Below are positions 1-8,569 of a stretch of DNA of 64,000 nt, in pieces. The number at the start of each line of letters is the position of its first letter. Position 1 is the stretch's first letter. Under the pieces are notes generated by a model. That model was given only the letters and a program-made list of their open reading frames with translations. It was not told the origin of the DNA and ran no database searches. A program made the translations under genes and the position numbers. The stretch is from JAAYED01 sp040772225 (GTDB lineage: Bacteria > Chloroflexota > Anaerolineae > UBA1429), in NCBI GenBank assembly GCA_040772225.1, contig JAXGYO010000002.1, positions 1,922,001 to 1,986,000 of the forward strand, in the 5' to 3' direction.

Positions 1-569
1 GGTGGAGCAGAAAGAGCCCACCGATCAGATTGAGGATCGATTCGTATAGAAAAGTCGGGTGAAAGGTCTGAAAGGCCTCATAGCCCGGGAGCCGGTGGGC
101 CGGGTCGATGGTGATCGCCCAGGGCACGTCGGTGGGCGGGCCGTACAACTCCTGGTTGAAAAAGTTGCCCCAGCGCCCGATCGCCTGAGCGATCAACAGG
201 CCCGGCGCAACATAGTCCATCCATTCGAGAAAGCGCAGGCGTTTGACCCGGGTAAAGATATAGATCCCCAGCGCGCCCCCTGCGACGGCGCCAAAGATGC
301 CAAAGCCAGACATCTGCAGGCCGAACATCTCGCCGGGATGTGCCGAGTAGTACTCCCAGCTGGAGATGATATGGTAGATACGAGCGCCAATGATCCCGGA
401 AAAGAGCGCCACGATCAGGATATTCCAGGCGATCTCGGGGTCATGGCCGTTGCGCGAGGATAGCTTGCTGACGAAATAGGCCGCAAGCATGGCGCCCCCT
501 ACGATCAGTACGCCGTACCAGTAAATGGTGATCGGGCCGAGGCGAAGGAATACGGGGTCAGGCTGCATG
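1..569 (-). CDS. lgt: Prolipoprotein diacylglyceryl transferase, C-terminus cut by window edge
   Basis: Lgt transfers diacylglycerol from phosphatidylglycerol to the lipobox cysteine of prolipoproteins at the inner membrane. About 189 codons are visible; the C-terminus runs off the left edge. The start ATG at 567-569 has a strong GGGAGGT Shine-Dalgarno. The visible protein has the family opening (LGPITIYWYGVLIVGG), several hydrophobic segments, and the Lgt signature GRWGNFFNQELYG near residue 135, with the Arg and Glu/Asn positions used in lipid binding and catalysis. It has its own promoter, so it starts a leftward unit. Predicted substrates in this window are the lipoproteins ThiY (23161) and the DUF3048 protein (50149). 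Confidence 0.93.
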
Positions 570-603
570 CTTACCTCCCGCGTTGATGTGATTTTGCCTG
601 ATC

Positions 604-631
604 ATTATAGTGCATTGCCCCAGGACTCCAA
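604..631 (-). promoter_or_regulatory. Promoter of lgt
   Basis: On the minus strand TTGGAG, a 16-base spacer and a perfect TATAAT lie 35 bases upstream of the lgt start. This is a sigma-70-type call from the sequence only. Confidence 0.6.
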
Positions 632-643
632 GGCTGCGCGACC

Positions 644-1594
644 TCAGCGTGCCTGCGTTTCGTCAGTTGGGGGCAGCGGAGCCGGCGGCCGTCCCACATC
701 CTGGATAATCTCCCGTAACCGGAGCAACTGCTCACGCAGACAGGCTGCGTCACGATAGTACTCGAGCGAGACGGCCAGGGGCCGGCAACGGGCCAGTGTC
801 CACTCCAGCAGACCGTAGTCATCTTCCGTCATTGTGTCGTGCACATCCACGAGCCAGCCGTCGTCAAACACGAGCTCTGCAGCAACAGTGCGAGCATTGT
901 CCCTCAATAGCTTCTGCCGTGCGGGGGGCAGCGTGCGGACCGCCCGGGGGCCACTGAGATGGATCTCCCGCACGCGCTCCAGAGGCAGTGCCTCCAGGTA
1001 AGCTTCCGGCGTCATGCCGAGGAGGCTGGCTGTCACACGGGCGTGGGCCAGGTCGAGCAACAAGTCACACCCGGCAAGTTCCAGCACCTGGCAGATGAAC
1101 GCGGGTCGGGTGATATGCCTATGGACGACGTTGGGGTACAGCGGCACATTCTCGAGCAAGAGCGATACAGTGAGTGCGGCCCGAAGGCTGTGCGCATTAC
1201 GAACGATGTTGCTCATCGCCACCTCACGACTCAGCCCCAGAGAGGCGGGCTGCACCTGCAGCGACTGGTCCAGCGTGATCTCTGCAACACCAAAGCCCAG
1301 GTGCTCGGAGGTCCAGGGTGTGCCGGTGAGGCGCACCATCCCCCGCAGCCGTGCCACCTGATCCTCGGGGAGAGGTGCATGCCCGCTCAGGGTGTCGTCC
1401 AGGTGCAGCATGAGGGGATAGGTATGCGATAGGGCTTGCATCGCCTCGATGCCCATGAAGGGTCCGACTTTCATATAGTCCACCGGGGCCTTTTCCCCGG
1501 CAGCCAGGAGCGCCGTCATTGCTTCGGTGCCGTTGGCGCCCAACAGCGGTCGGGCAAGCGTGGCCAGGTCGGGCCAAGGGGTGGGCTCGTACAT
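644..1594 (-). CDS. DUF692 / multinuclear non-heme iron oxidase (MNIO)-like TIM-barrel protein
   Basis: This 316-residue protein has the order of metal-ligand motifs of the DUF692 family (MbnB, TglH, ChrH), which use two or three iron atoms to oxidise cysteine residues of peptides. Visible motifs are SEHLG (H98), LLLENV (E148, N149), LLLDLAH (D181, H184), REIHLSG (H212), VDVHD (D250, H252) and a late Glu in VSLEYY (E278). DLAH replaces the more usual DxNN. The start ATG at 1592-1594 follows AGGAG by nine bases; an upstream in-frame extension is rejected because the promoter lies inside it. No precursor peptide or DUF2063-type partner is adjacent, and the gene has its own promoter, so its substrate cannot be read from context. 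A non-oxidase TIM-barrel relative such as a xylose-isomerase-like enzyme is the main alternative. Confidence 0.72.
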   Translation of the reverse strand: MYEPTPWPDLATLARPLLGANGTEAMTALLAAGEKAPVDYMKVGPFMGIEAMQALSHTYPLMLHLDDTLSGHAPLPEDQVARLRGMVRLTGTPWTSEHLGFGVAEITLDQSLQVQPASLGLSREVAMSNIVRNAHSLRAALTVSLLLENVPLYPNVVHRHITRPAFICQVLELAGCDLLLDLAHARVTASLLGMTPEAYLEALPLERVREIHLSGPRAVRTLPPARQKLLRDNARTVAAELVFDDGWLVDVHDTMTEDDYGLLEWTLARCRPLAVSLEYYRDAACLREQLLRLREIIQDVGRPPAPLPPTDETQAR

Positions 1595-1624
1595 TGCATC
1601 GTTCTCCTGCGTTTTCGTTGTACG

Positions 1625-1653
1625 AGTGTAGGCCCCGGCCATTGGGGCGTCAA
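1625..1653 (-). promoter_or_regulatory. Promoter of the DUF692 gene
   Basis: On the minus strand TTGACG, a 17-base spacer and TACACT end 31 bases before the start codon. It lies after the fab terminator, so the gene is transcribed independently. Confidence 0.6.
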
Positions 1654-1674
1654 TGCGTCGGCCCGGGCCGGCAA

Positions 1675-1702
1675 CAGAAAGGCCGGATCGCAAGACCCGG
1701 CC
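1675..1702 (-). terminator. Rho-independent terminator of the fabK-fabD-fabG unit
   Basis: On the minus strand a 9-bp stem (GGCCGGGTC with GATCCGGCC, one G-U pair, TTGC loop) is followed by TTTCTGTT, 26 bases after the fabG stop. Confidence 0.7.
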
Positions 1703-1727
1703 CAACAGTCGAGAGGTATGCGTTCGC

Positions 1728-2474
1728 CTACATGCCCAGCCCGCCGTCCACACCCAGCACCTGCCCTGTAATGTAGCCGGCTTCCGGAGAGGCGAGAAAG
1801 GCCACGGCAGCGGCGATATCTTCAGGGCTGCCCAAACGGCCCAGCGGGATCTGCTCCGTCGCCTGTTGAATAAGCTCAGGCGACAGGACGCGGGTCATCT
1901 CTGTGTCCACAAAGCCAGGGGCGACGGCGTTCACCGTGATGTTGCGCGAGGCGAGTTCGCGGGCCACGGCCTTGGTCAGGCCGATGAGTCCCGCCTTGGC
2001 GGCGGCGTAATTGGCCTGGCCGGCATTGCCACGCACCCCGCTGATCGAGCTGATCTGAATGATCCTGCCGGACCGCCGCCGCAACATGATGCGTTGCACG
2101 GCCTTGATGCAGTGGAAGGCGCCCTTCAGGTTGGTATCCAGTACCGCATCCCAATCTTCCTCCGACATGCGCAGTAGCAGTGCGTCGCGGGCGATGCCGG
2201 CGTTGTTCACCAGGATGTCCACCGTGCCGTAGGCGTTTACCGCGGCATCGACCAGGGCTTTGGCTCCCTCCGCCTGGCTGATGTCTGCCTGAACAGCCAG
2301 TGCCTCGCCTCCGGCATCGCCGATCTCCCGCACCACATCGCCGGCTGCCCGGCTGTTACTCTGGTAGTTGACGACCACGCGGCAACCTTCGGCCGCGAGC
2401 TTGAGCGCAATGCCCCGTCCGATGCCCCGCGATCCCCCGGTGACAATGGCCACCCGCGGTGTGTCCGCACTCAC
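1728..2474 (-). CDS. fabG: 3-oxoacyl-[ACP] reductase
   Basis: FabG reduces 3-ketoacyl-ACP to 3-hydroxyacyl-ACP with NADPH in the type II elongation cycle. The 248-residue protein is a typical short-chain dehydrogenase: cofactor motif TGGSRGIG at 12-19, NNAG at 90-93, and the catalytic set N115, S143, Y156 and K160 (YAAAK). The start is a GTG at 2472-2474 overlapping the fabD stop (GTGA), implying translational coupling. A longer in-frame reading into fabD has no family similarity and is rejected. Last gene of a three-gene leftward unit that ends at the terminator near 1690. An ACP gene and a FabZ are not seen in this cluster. Confidence 0.95.
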   Translation of the reverse strand: MSADTPRVAIVTGGSRGIGRGIALKLAAEGCRVVVNYQSNSRAAGDVVREIGDAGGEALAVQADISQAEGAKALVDAAVNAYGTVDILVNNAGIARDALLLRMSEEDWDAVLDTNLKGAFHCIKAVQRIMLRRRSGRIIQISSISGVRGNAGQANYAAAKAGLIGLTKAVARELASRNITVNAVAPGFVDTEMTRVLSPELIQQATEQIPLGRLGSPEDIAAAVAFLASPEAGYITGQVLGVDGGLGM

Positions 2475-3430
2475 GCAGGCACCTCCTGGCGACTCGCGAT
2501 CCAGGCGTCGATCGTGTCGGCATCGGAGAGCGCGGTCACCTGAATGCCCTGCTCGATGCGGCGGATGAGCCCCATCAGGACCGCTTTCGGGCCAACCTCC
2601 AGGATCGCCGTCACGCCAGTCCCGGCGATCGCGCGCACAGACTCGACCCAACGCACGGGGGAGACGAGCTGGCGCAGCAGCGTATCGCGTATCTCCTGCG
2701 GATCACTTTGCGGTCTCGCGGTGACGTTGCTGATGAGCGGTATGCGCGCCGGCTGGAGCGGCGTCTCTGCGAGCGCACGGCTAAAGGATTCCGCCGCGCC
2801 GCCCATGAGCGGGGTATGGCAGGCAACGCTGACGGCCAGTGGCACAATACGTTTGGCCTTGCGCGCAGTCGCCAGTTCCTCCACGGCAGCCAGGCCGGCG
2901 TGGGAGCCGGCAACGACCACCTGCCCCGGCGAGTTATAGTTGGCGACCCAGACCTGATGGTTGCGGGCCTGCGCCTCGCTGATGAGGTCGTGGACGATGT
3001 CGTCGTTCAAACCGAGGATAGCCGACATGCCCCCCGGCGTGCTGGCCCCGGCCTCGGCCATGGCCTCGCCGCGGCGCTGCACCAGCCGGATGCCGTCCTC
3101 AAAGGAGAGCGCGCCGGCTGCTGTGAGGGCGGCGAACTCGCCCAGACTGTGACCGGCGACACAGGCGAGCGCATCGGCCTGTGGGCCCAGCCTGGAGAGC
3201 AGGTACTCCCACAGCGTGACCGTCGCGATATAGATGGCCGGCTGCGTGTTGGCGGTTTGATCCAGCAGGTCGCCAGGGCCCTCGTGGCACACAGAGGACA
3301 ACGGGTAGCCCAGCAGGTCATCGGCCTGGGCGAAACGTTGTTGAGCCTCCGGGACCAGTGCGCACAGCGCGGCGGACATGCCCACGAACTGGCAGCCCTG
3401 GCCGGGAAAGACGATCCCCAGCGTACTCAT
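2471..3430 (-). CDS. fabD: Malonyl-CoA:ACP transacylase
   Basis: FabD loads malonyl groups from CoA onto acyl carrier protein, supplying the extender for FabF and FabH. The 319-residue length is normal. The oxyanion motif GQGCQ lies at 10-14, the nucleophile elbow GHSLGE at 93-98 (S95), the substrate-binding Arg in VQRRGE near 119, and the catalytic His at about 205 (ACHTPLM). The start ATG overlaps the upstream fabK stop as ATGA, and the stop overlaps the fabG start as GTGA, so the three genes form a tight operon. Confidence 0.95.
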   Translation of the reverse strand: MSTLGIVFPGQGCQFVGMSAALCALVPEAQQRFAQADDLLGYPLSSVCHEGPGDLLDQTANTQPAIYIATVTLWEYLLSRLGPQADALACVAGHSLGEFAALTAAGALSFEDGIRLVQRRGEAMAEAGASTPGGMSAILGLNDDIVHDLISEAQARNHQVWVANYNSPGQVVVAGSHAGLAAVEELATARKAKRIVPLAVSVACHTPLMGGAAESFSRALAETPLQPARIPLISNVTARPQSDPQEIRDTLLRQLVSPVRWVESVRAIAGTGVTAILEVGPKAVLMGLIRRIEQGIQVTALSDADTIDAWIASRQEVPA

Positions 3431-4389
3431 GCGCGCACCTCCTGCTCCACGACGACCGATGGCATGCGCGACAGCAGTGCCTCTGCCTCCGCGTTGATGC
3501 GCCGGATCAGGTCGGCCGCGGGCAGGATGTCATGCACCAGTCCCGAGATCTGCCCTGCCATGACGGTCCCATTCTGCACATCGCCTTTGAGCACTGCCAT
3601 CTGCAGCCGGCCGGTGCCAAACTCGACGACCTGTGACTCGGGAACGCCCGCCTTTTCCATGGACTCGAACTCGCGCGACATCGGGTTGCGGATGCAGCGC
3701 ACCGGGTGGCCGATGGTCATGCCCGTGACCAGCGTCGAGCGCTCATTGGCTCTGACAATGCTGTCTTTATAGTTGGCGTGGGCGATGCATTCCTCGGTGC
3801 AGACAAAGCGCGTCCCCATCTGCACTCCCGCGGCGCCCAGCGCCAGGGCAGCCACCAGGCCGCGCCCGTCACCGATGCCGCCCGCGGCGATCACCGGGAT
3901 CGAGACTGCGTCGGCTACCTGCGGCACCAGGCTCATCGTGGTCACGGTGCCAATGTGCCCGCCCGACTCTTCTCCCTCGGCGATGACCGCATCCACGCCC
4001 AACCGCTCCAGGCGACGGGCCAGCGCCACAGACGCGACCACGGGTATCACGATCACCCCCGCAGCCTTGAGAGCCTCGACGAAAGGCGTGGGGTTTCCGG
4101 CGCCTGTGGTGAGCACTGGCACCCCTTCTTCGATAACGAGGTCGACCACTTGATCGGCCACAGGGCTAAAGAGTGGGATGTTTACCCCAAAGGGGCGCTT
4201 CGTGTGTGCCTTCGTCTGGCGTATCTGCTCGCGCACCCAGTCCACCGGTGCGTTTCCCGCGCCGATGATGCCGAGGGCGCCCCCTTCGGACACCGCCGCG
4301 GCCAGTTGCCACGTGGCCACCCAGGCCATGCCCCCCTGAATGATGGGATAGTCGATGTCGATCAGATCGGTAAGCGCGGTCCTGATCAT
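3427..4389 (-). CDS. fabK: Enoyl-ACP reductase II (FMN-dependent)
   Basis: FabK is the flavoprotein enoyl-ACP reductase that completes each fatty-acid elongation cycle; it replaces FabI and is insensitive to triclosan. The 320-residue protein begins TDLIDIDYPIIQGGMAW and carries the nitronate-monooxygenase-like TIM barrel, with GGIGDGRGLVAALALGA in the FMN phosphate-binding region and the late segment MAGQISGLV. The start ATG at 4387-4389 sits behind AGGAGG; the longer frame is not supported. First gene of the leftward fab unit, divergent from fabF. A 2-nitropropane dioxygenase is possible by fold, but linkage to fabD and fabG makes FabK the better reading. Confidence 0.9.
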   Translation of the reverse strand: MIRTALTDLIDIDYPIIQGGMAWVATWQLAAAVSEGGALGIIGAGNAPVDWVREQIRQTKAHTKRPFGVNIPLFSPVADQVVDLVIEEGVPVLTTGAGNPTPFVEALKAAGVIVIPVVASVALARRLERLGVDAVIAEGEESGGHIGTVTTMSLVPQVADAVSIPVIAAGGIGDGRGLVAALALGAAGVQMGTRFVCTEECIAHANYKDSIVRANERSTLVTGMTIGHPVRCIRNPMSREFESMEKAGVPESQVVEFGTGRLQMAVLKGDVQNGTVMAGQISGLVHDILPAADLIRRINAEAEALLSRMPSVVVEQEVRA

Positions 4390-4555
4390 GCCTTGCCTCC
4401 TGACATGCGCCAATATCTTATATACTAACACTCCGGGGTGACAGTGGTTGCGCCAGTCCATGGGTTTGGGCTGATGTGCAACTCATCTGCGCTGAACGGG
4501 TTTATACTCCCAGAAGGCTTTGCAGGCGCGCCTGCGACAAAGGATAGGGGGTAGT

Positions 4556-5806
4556 GTGAGAAGGGTCGTCATCACTGGTATGGGAACCGTGTCGCCTCTG
4601 GGTAACGATGTCGTCAGTACCTGGGAGGGCGTGATCGCCGGCAAGTCGGGCGTGGGGCAGATCACCTATTTCGATACCTCGGAATATCGCACGACGATCG
4701 GCGCACAGGTCTGGGGTTTCAAGCCCGAGGAGCACTTTCCATCGCGTGACATTCGTCGCATGGATCGCTTTGCGCAATATGCGTTGGTGGCGGCGCGCGA
4801 GGCCCTGGGCGACGCTGGTCTGACTGATGGGGCCTTTGAACAGGGGCTGGGAGAACGCACGGCAGTCATCATTGGATCGGGCATCGGCGGCATGGCGACG
4901 GTGACCGAGCAACTGCGCGTGTTGGACCAAAAAGGCCCGGGCAAGGTGAGTCCGTTCTTTATCCCCATGATCCTTCCAGAGAGCGCCGCCAGTATGGTGG
5001 CCATCGAGCACGGCCTCAAGGGCCCGAATATGGCGGTCACCTCAGCCTGCGCCACGGCAGCGAACGCGATCGGCGAGACGGCGCGCATGATTCACGAGGG
5101 TCGGGCCGATGTCGGCCTGGCCGGCGGATCTGAGGCGGCGATTATCGAGGTGTCTGTGGCGGGTTTCTGCGCGCTCCGAGCGCTCTCGACGCGCAACGAC
5201 GATCCAGAACACGCGTCGCGCCCGTTCGATCGCGACCGCGAGGGTTTTGTTATCGGCGAGGGGGCGGGCATCCTGGTGCTCGAGGCGCTGGAGCATGCCC
5301 TTGCTCGCGGCGCCACGATCCATGCCGAGCTGCTGGGCTATGGCAGCAATGATGACGCCCATCATATCACGGCGCCCGATCCTGAGGCGGCGGGCGCGAG
5401 CGCCTGTATGCAACTGGCGCTGGACTCGGCGGGGCTCGCGCCGGAGCAGATTGACTATATCAATGCCCATGGCACCAGCACCCTGCTCAACGATCTTGCC
5501 GAGACGCAGGCCATCAAACGGGTCTTTGGTGCCCATGCCTACCGGCTGCCCATCAGCTCAACCAAGTCAGTCACCGGGCACCTGCTGGGTGCAGCGGGGG
5601 CGCTGGAGGCCATTCTGACGGTTCGTGCTCTCGAGACGGGACTGCTCCCGCCCACCATGAACCTCGAGCACCCGGACCCAGAGTGTGATCTGGACTATGT
5701 TCCCAATCAGGCGCGGGCTGTGCCCATCCAGCGGGCGCTGTCCAATTCCTTCGGTTTCGGCGGCCACAATGTCAGCCTGATCCTGGGCAAGCACGGGGAT
5801 GTCTGA
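4556..5806 (+). CDS. fabF: 3-oxoacyl-[ACP] synthase II
   Basis: FabF condenses malonyl-ACP with acyl-ACP in chain elongation. The 416-residue protein has the thiolase-fold Cys-His-His triad: C165 in TSACATAANAI, H305 in NAHGTST and H342 in SVTGHLLGAAG, with the late NSFGFGGHN motif. The start is a GTG at 4556 preceded by GGGGGT five bases upstream; the TTG at 4520 lies too close to the likely -10 element (TATACT, 4503-4508). It begins the rightward fab unit, divergent from fabK across a 166-base region, and overlaps fabH by eight bases. Confidence 0.95.
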   Translation: MRRVVITGMGTVSPLGNDVVSTWEGVIAGKSGVGQITYFDTSEYRTTIGAQVWGFKPEEHFPSRDIRRMDRFAQYALVAAREALGDAGLTDGAFEQGLGERTAVIIGSGIGGMATVTEQLRVLDQKGPGKVSPFFIPMILPESAASMVAIEHGLKGPNMAVTSACATAANAIGETARMIHEGRADVGLAGGSEAAIIEVSVAGFCALRALSTRNDDPEHASRPFDRDREGFVIGEGAGILVLEALEHALARGATIHAELLGYGSNDDAHHITAPDPEAAGASACMQLALDSAGLAPEQIDYINAHGTSTLLNDLAETQAIKRVFGAHAYRLPISSTKSVTGHLLGAAGALEAILTVRALETGLLPPTMNLEHPDPECDLDYVPNQARAVPIQRALSNSFGFGGHNVSLILGKHGDV

Positions 5807-6953
5807 GGTCCAACGCCGCGCAGAGATCGTGGGCTGGGGCATGTATGCCCCGGAGAGCGTCGTCACCAACGATGACCTCGCCCAGGTCCTGGACACGTCC
5901 GATGAGTGGATACGCACGCGGACTGGCATCGAGCGCCGGCACCTGGCAGTGGGCGAGGCCACGGCCGCCATGGCAATCGAGGCGGCGCGCGAGGCGCTGC
6001 GCGTGGCGGACGCAGATCCTTACGACCTGGGGCTGGTGCTGGTGGCCACCATGACACCGGATTATCCTACGCCCTCCACCGCCTGTCTGGTGCAAAATGC
6101 CCTGGGTGCCGTCCACGCTGGCGCCATGGACCTGAACGCCGGCTGCTCCGGTTTTTGCTATGCACTCTCGGTCGCGAACGCAGCGATCCTGTCGGGCGAG
6201 CAGGAGATGGTGCTGGTAATCGGCGCCGAGACCATGAGCAGCATGGTGGATAGAGAAGATCGCGCGACGGCAGTGTTGTTCGGCGATGGCGCCGGCGCGC
6301 TGCTCCTGCGCGCCTCGGAAGGAAATTCAGGGATTCTCTCCACCTGGCTGGGGGCTGATGGTTCCGGCGGGGATATGCTTATGGTACCCGCGGGCGGGAG
6401 CGCCCTGCCGGCATCGGCGGAGACTGTGGCCGGACGGCAGCACTACCTCACCATGGATGGCAACCAGGTGTTCCGTTTTGCGACGAGGATTGTACCGCGT
6501 GCCATCGAGCAAGTGATCTCACGGGCGGGTCTTGAGCTCGACGCAGTGGACTGGATCATCCCGCACCAGGCCAACACGCGCATTGTCGAGGCGGCCGCCA
6601 AACGGCTGAACCTGGAGATGTCGCGCTTTTACCTCAATCTGCAAGAGTACGGCAACACCTCTGCCGCCTCAATCCCCATTGCCCTCTGCGAGGCCGTGCG
6701 CAATGGGAGCATCCAGCCCGGGCAGCATCTTGTGCTGGTTGGTTTTGGCGCTGGCCTGACCTGGGCGTCGGTTCTGTTGCGGTGGGGTCCGTCCGTTCAG
6801 GAGGCCCGGCCCATCTTCTACCGGCGTCTTTGGCGCTGGTTGCTCTATCGCTGGGCGGCTATGCGCGGATCTCTCCGGCACCTCTCGAGCGGTGCGCGGC
6901 GCCGCCTCTTGAGCCTGCAACAGCGCCATCGCCCGCGCAATGGGCAAGTCTAA
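5799..6953 (+). CDS. fabH: 3-oxoacyl-[ACP] synthase III with a basic C-terminal extension
   Basis: FabH initiates fatty-acid synthesis by condensing acyl-CoA with malonyl-ACP. The Cys-His-Asn triad is clear: C116 in NAGCSGFC, H256 in IPHQAN and N286 in YGNTSAAS. The normal domain ends near residue 330 with GFGAGLTWASVLLRWG. The frame then continues for about 54 residues rich in Arg, Trp and Leu (FYRRLWRWLLYRW and later RRRLLSLQQRH), which standard FabH lacks. The ATG at 5799 overlaps the fabF stop. No good intrinsic terminator follows; a 9-bp GC stem without a U tract lies at 7000-7027. Confidence 0.93.
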   Translation: MSEVQRRAEIVGWGMYAPESVVTNDDLAQVLDTSDEWIRTRTGIERRHLAVGEATAAMAIEAAREALRVADADPYDLGLVLVATMTPDYPTPSTACLVQNALGAVHAGAMDLNAGCSGFCYALSVANAAILSGEQEMVLVIGAETMSSMVDREDRATAVLFGDGAGALLLRASEGNSGILSTWLGADGSGGDMLMVPAGGSALPASAETVAGRQHYLTMDGNQVFRFATRIVPRAIEQVISRAGLELDAVDWIIPHQANTRIVEAAAKRLNLEMSRFYLNLQEYGNTSAASIPIALCEAVRNGSIQPGQHLVLVGFGAGLTWASVLLRWGPSVQEARPIFYRRLWRWLLYRWAAMRGSLRHLSSGARRRLLSLQQRHRPRNGQV

Positions 6954-7113
6954 CGGGGCCTCCCCAGTAGCAGCGCCCGTTGGTCGTCTCCTCCCCTTTG
7001 GGTCGCCGTTCTGCCCGGCGGCGACCCGTATCGCCAGCCCGCGCGAGCCGCGCGAACTGGTACGCCCTTCTTGCCCGGATGATTCCCGGTCGTATTCCCT
7101 AACCGGCACGCCA

Positions 7114-7140
7114 AACTTTTCACCCTATCTGGCCGTCTAT
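7114..7140 (+). promoter_or_regulatory. ECF-type promoter upstream of the sigma factor gene
   Basis: AAC at 7114-7116 (in CCAAACTTTT), 17 bases, then CGTC at 7134-7137 followed by TAT. AAC with CGTC at this spacing is the typical ECF sigma recognition pattern (SigW/SigX/SigV class), and it stands directly before an ECF sigma gene, which suggests autoregulation. Confidence 0.6.
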
Positions 7141-7179
7141 AGAGTGTGATGCGCATTCACAAAGGATTCGGGAGGTGTG

Positions 7180-7677
7180 ATGGCTTTGGCAAAAGACGCG
7201 TTCTACGACCAACTGACCGAGTATCTAAAGTGTAATCAGGAGAGGCTCTACCGTCTGGCATACAGCTATACCTTTAGTGAGCAGGACGCGCTCGATGTGG
7301 TCCAGAGCGCCATCCTCAAAGCGCTGCGGAGCAGGCCGTTGCGCCAGCCGCGCTGCTTGCGCACCTGGATGTACCGGATTCTGGTGAACACAGCGCTGGA
7401 CTGGCTGCGCTCCCGCAAGCGGCTGGTTCCTGCCAGCGATGACTACTTTGAGCAGCTGAGCGATAAGCTAGAGGATCCTCCCGACCCGGATCTGCGCAGC
7501 GCGCTTGAACAGCTGCCTGCCGAGTACCGAACCATCGTGGTATTGCGCTTTTTCGAAGAGCTCAAGCTCTCAGAGGTCGCGCAAGTCACCGGGTTGAACG
7601 TGAACACTGTCAAGACAAGGCTCTATCGCGCACTCCAATTGATGCGCGTCGAGATGGAGGTAGAGGAAGATGAGTGA
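7180..7677 (+). CDS. ECF-family RNA polymerase sigma factor
   Basis: This 165-residue protein has the two-domain ECF layout. Region 2 includes RLAYSYTFSEQDALDVVQ and the region 2.4-like LRTWMYRILVNTALDWLR. Region 4 (LPAEYRTIVVLRFFEELKLSEVA then NTVKTRLYRALQLMR) is the helix-turn-helix that reads the -35. The start ATG at 7180 follows GGAGG; the GTG three bases earlier is too close. It overlaps the next gene, a membrane anti-sigma factor, by eight bases, so the two are coupled. The partner type suggests a cell-envelope-stress or lysozyme-responsive group (SigV-like), which is inference. Confidence 0.92.
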   Translation: MALAKDAFYDQLTEYLKCNQERLYRLAYSYTFSEQDALDVVQSAILKALRSRPLRQPRCLRTWMYRILVNTALDWLRSRKRLVPASDDYFEQLSDKLEDPPDPDLRSALEQLPAEYRTIVVLRFFEELKLSEVAQVTGLNVNTVKTRLYRALQLMRVEMEVEEDE

Positions 7678-8551
7678 TCGTATCCAGAATCTCAAGACGG
7701 AATATGAGCGTGTGCCGGTCCCGCGTGAGCTGAACGTGCGGGTTCAGGCGCTGTGCGATACCCGCCGTCCGCGGCCTGCGGTGTGGCGCTGGGCGCTGGC
7801 GACGGCGGTCGCCGCTCTGGCTCTGTTTGTCATCGGTGTGAATGCGCTCCCTGCGCAGGCCGCAACACTGGAGGAGGTGCCTCTACTGGGGCCCCTGGTG
7901 CGCGTGTTCACCTTTGTCGAGTACCGCTCAGACGCGGGCGCTGGCGCACGGATTCGCATCGCCAGGGTGGAGGGCCTGAACAATCAGGCTCTGGAGGATG
8001 TCATCAATGCCGAACTGCGCGCCAGCGGGGAGGCTTTTCTCGCCGAATATGAGGCGGACGTGGCCGCACTGGAGGCCGAGCTGGGCAGTGAGGCGGTCCG
8101 CATGGGTGTCGAGACCTTCTATGAGGTTATGGCCTCCAATGATGAGGTGTTCTCGCTCCGGGTCGAGTACTTTTGGGTAGCCGGGGGATCCGCCGTGAGC
8201 TTTGATTTCTACACCGTCAACCAGCGGACTGGAGAGATGATCACGCTGGACGCGATATTCCGGCCGGATAGCGACTATCTTGCGGTGATCAACGCCTATC
8301 TGCTGGAGCAGATGGCGGCAGAGAACGCCGCGGCTGGCCATCCGCTGTACTTTATCGAAGAAGACGATCCGTACACAGAGCCCTTTGCCGGGATCGGTGC
8401 GGATCACAACTTTTACATCAATGACGAGGGCAAACTCGTGATCGCTTTTGATGAGTACGAGGTGGCATCAGGGGCGATGGGCACACCCGAGTTTGTAATC
8501 CCCACAGAGTTGATCGCGGGGATGCTGGCCGAAGGCGCCCCGATTCACTGA
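7670..8551 (+). CDS. RsiV-like membrane anti-sigma factor with DUF3298-type exterior domain
   Basis: The 293-residue protein has a short cytoplasmic N-terminus (1-38), one membrane segment (about 41-59, WALATAVAALALFVIGV) and a large exterior domain. The exterior part resembles DUF4163/DUF3298 as in RsiV and PdaC: FSLRVEYFWVAGGS, FDFYTVNQRTGEMITLDAIF, and the end with NFYINDEGKLVIAFDEYEVA. In Bacillus RsiV this domain binds lysozyme and triggers proteolysis that frees the sigma factor. The position directly after an ECF sigma, overlapping by eight bases, supports the role. The ligand here is unknown, and the N-terminus does not show an obvious zinc-binding anti-sigma motif. Confidence 0.8.
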   Translation: MSDRIQNLKTEYERVPVPRELNVRVQALCDTRRPRPAVWRWALATAVAALALFVIGVNALPAQAATLEEVPLLGPLVRVFTFVEYRSDAGAGARIRIARVEGLNNQALEDVINAELRASGEAFLAEYEADVAALEAELGSEAVRMGVETFYEVMASNDEVFSLRVEYFWVAGGSAVSFDFYTVNQRTGEMITLDAIFRPDSDYLAVINAYLLEQMAAENAAAGHPLYFIEEDDPYTEPFAGIGADHNFYINDEGKLVIAFDEYEVASGAMGTPEFVIPTELIAGMLAEGAPIH

Positions 8552-8569
8552 CCCTCTGCAGTGATCACA

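Noticed and set aside
2459..3772. 437-codon plus-strand frame opposite fabD and fabK
   Set aside because: Composition is Arg/Gly/His-rich without any motif, and it is fully explained as the antisense of two recognised genes.
4312..4325. CCACGTGG palindrome considered as a third parS site
   Set aside because: The flanks (TTGCCACGTGGCCAC) lack the TTTC/GAAA arms, and the site lies within fabK coding sequence; the match is limited to the central bases.
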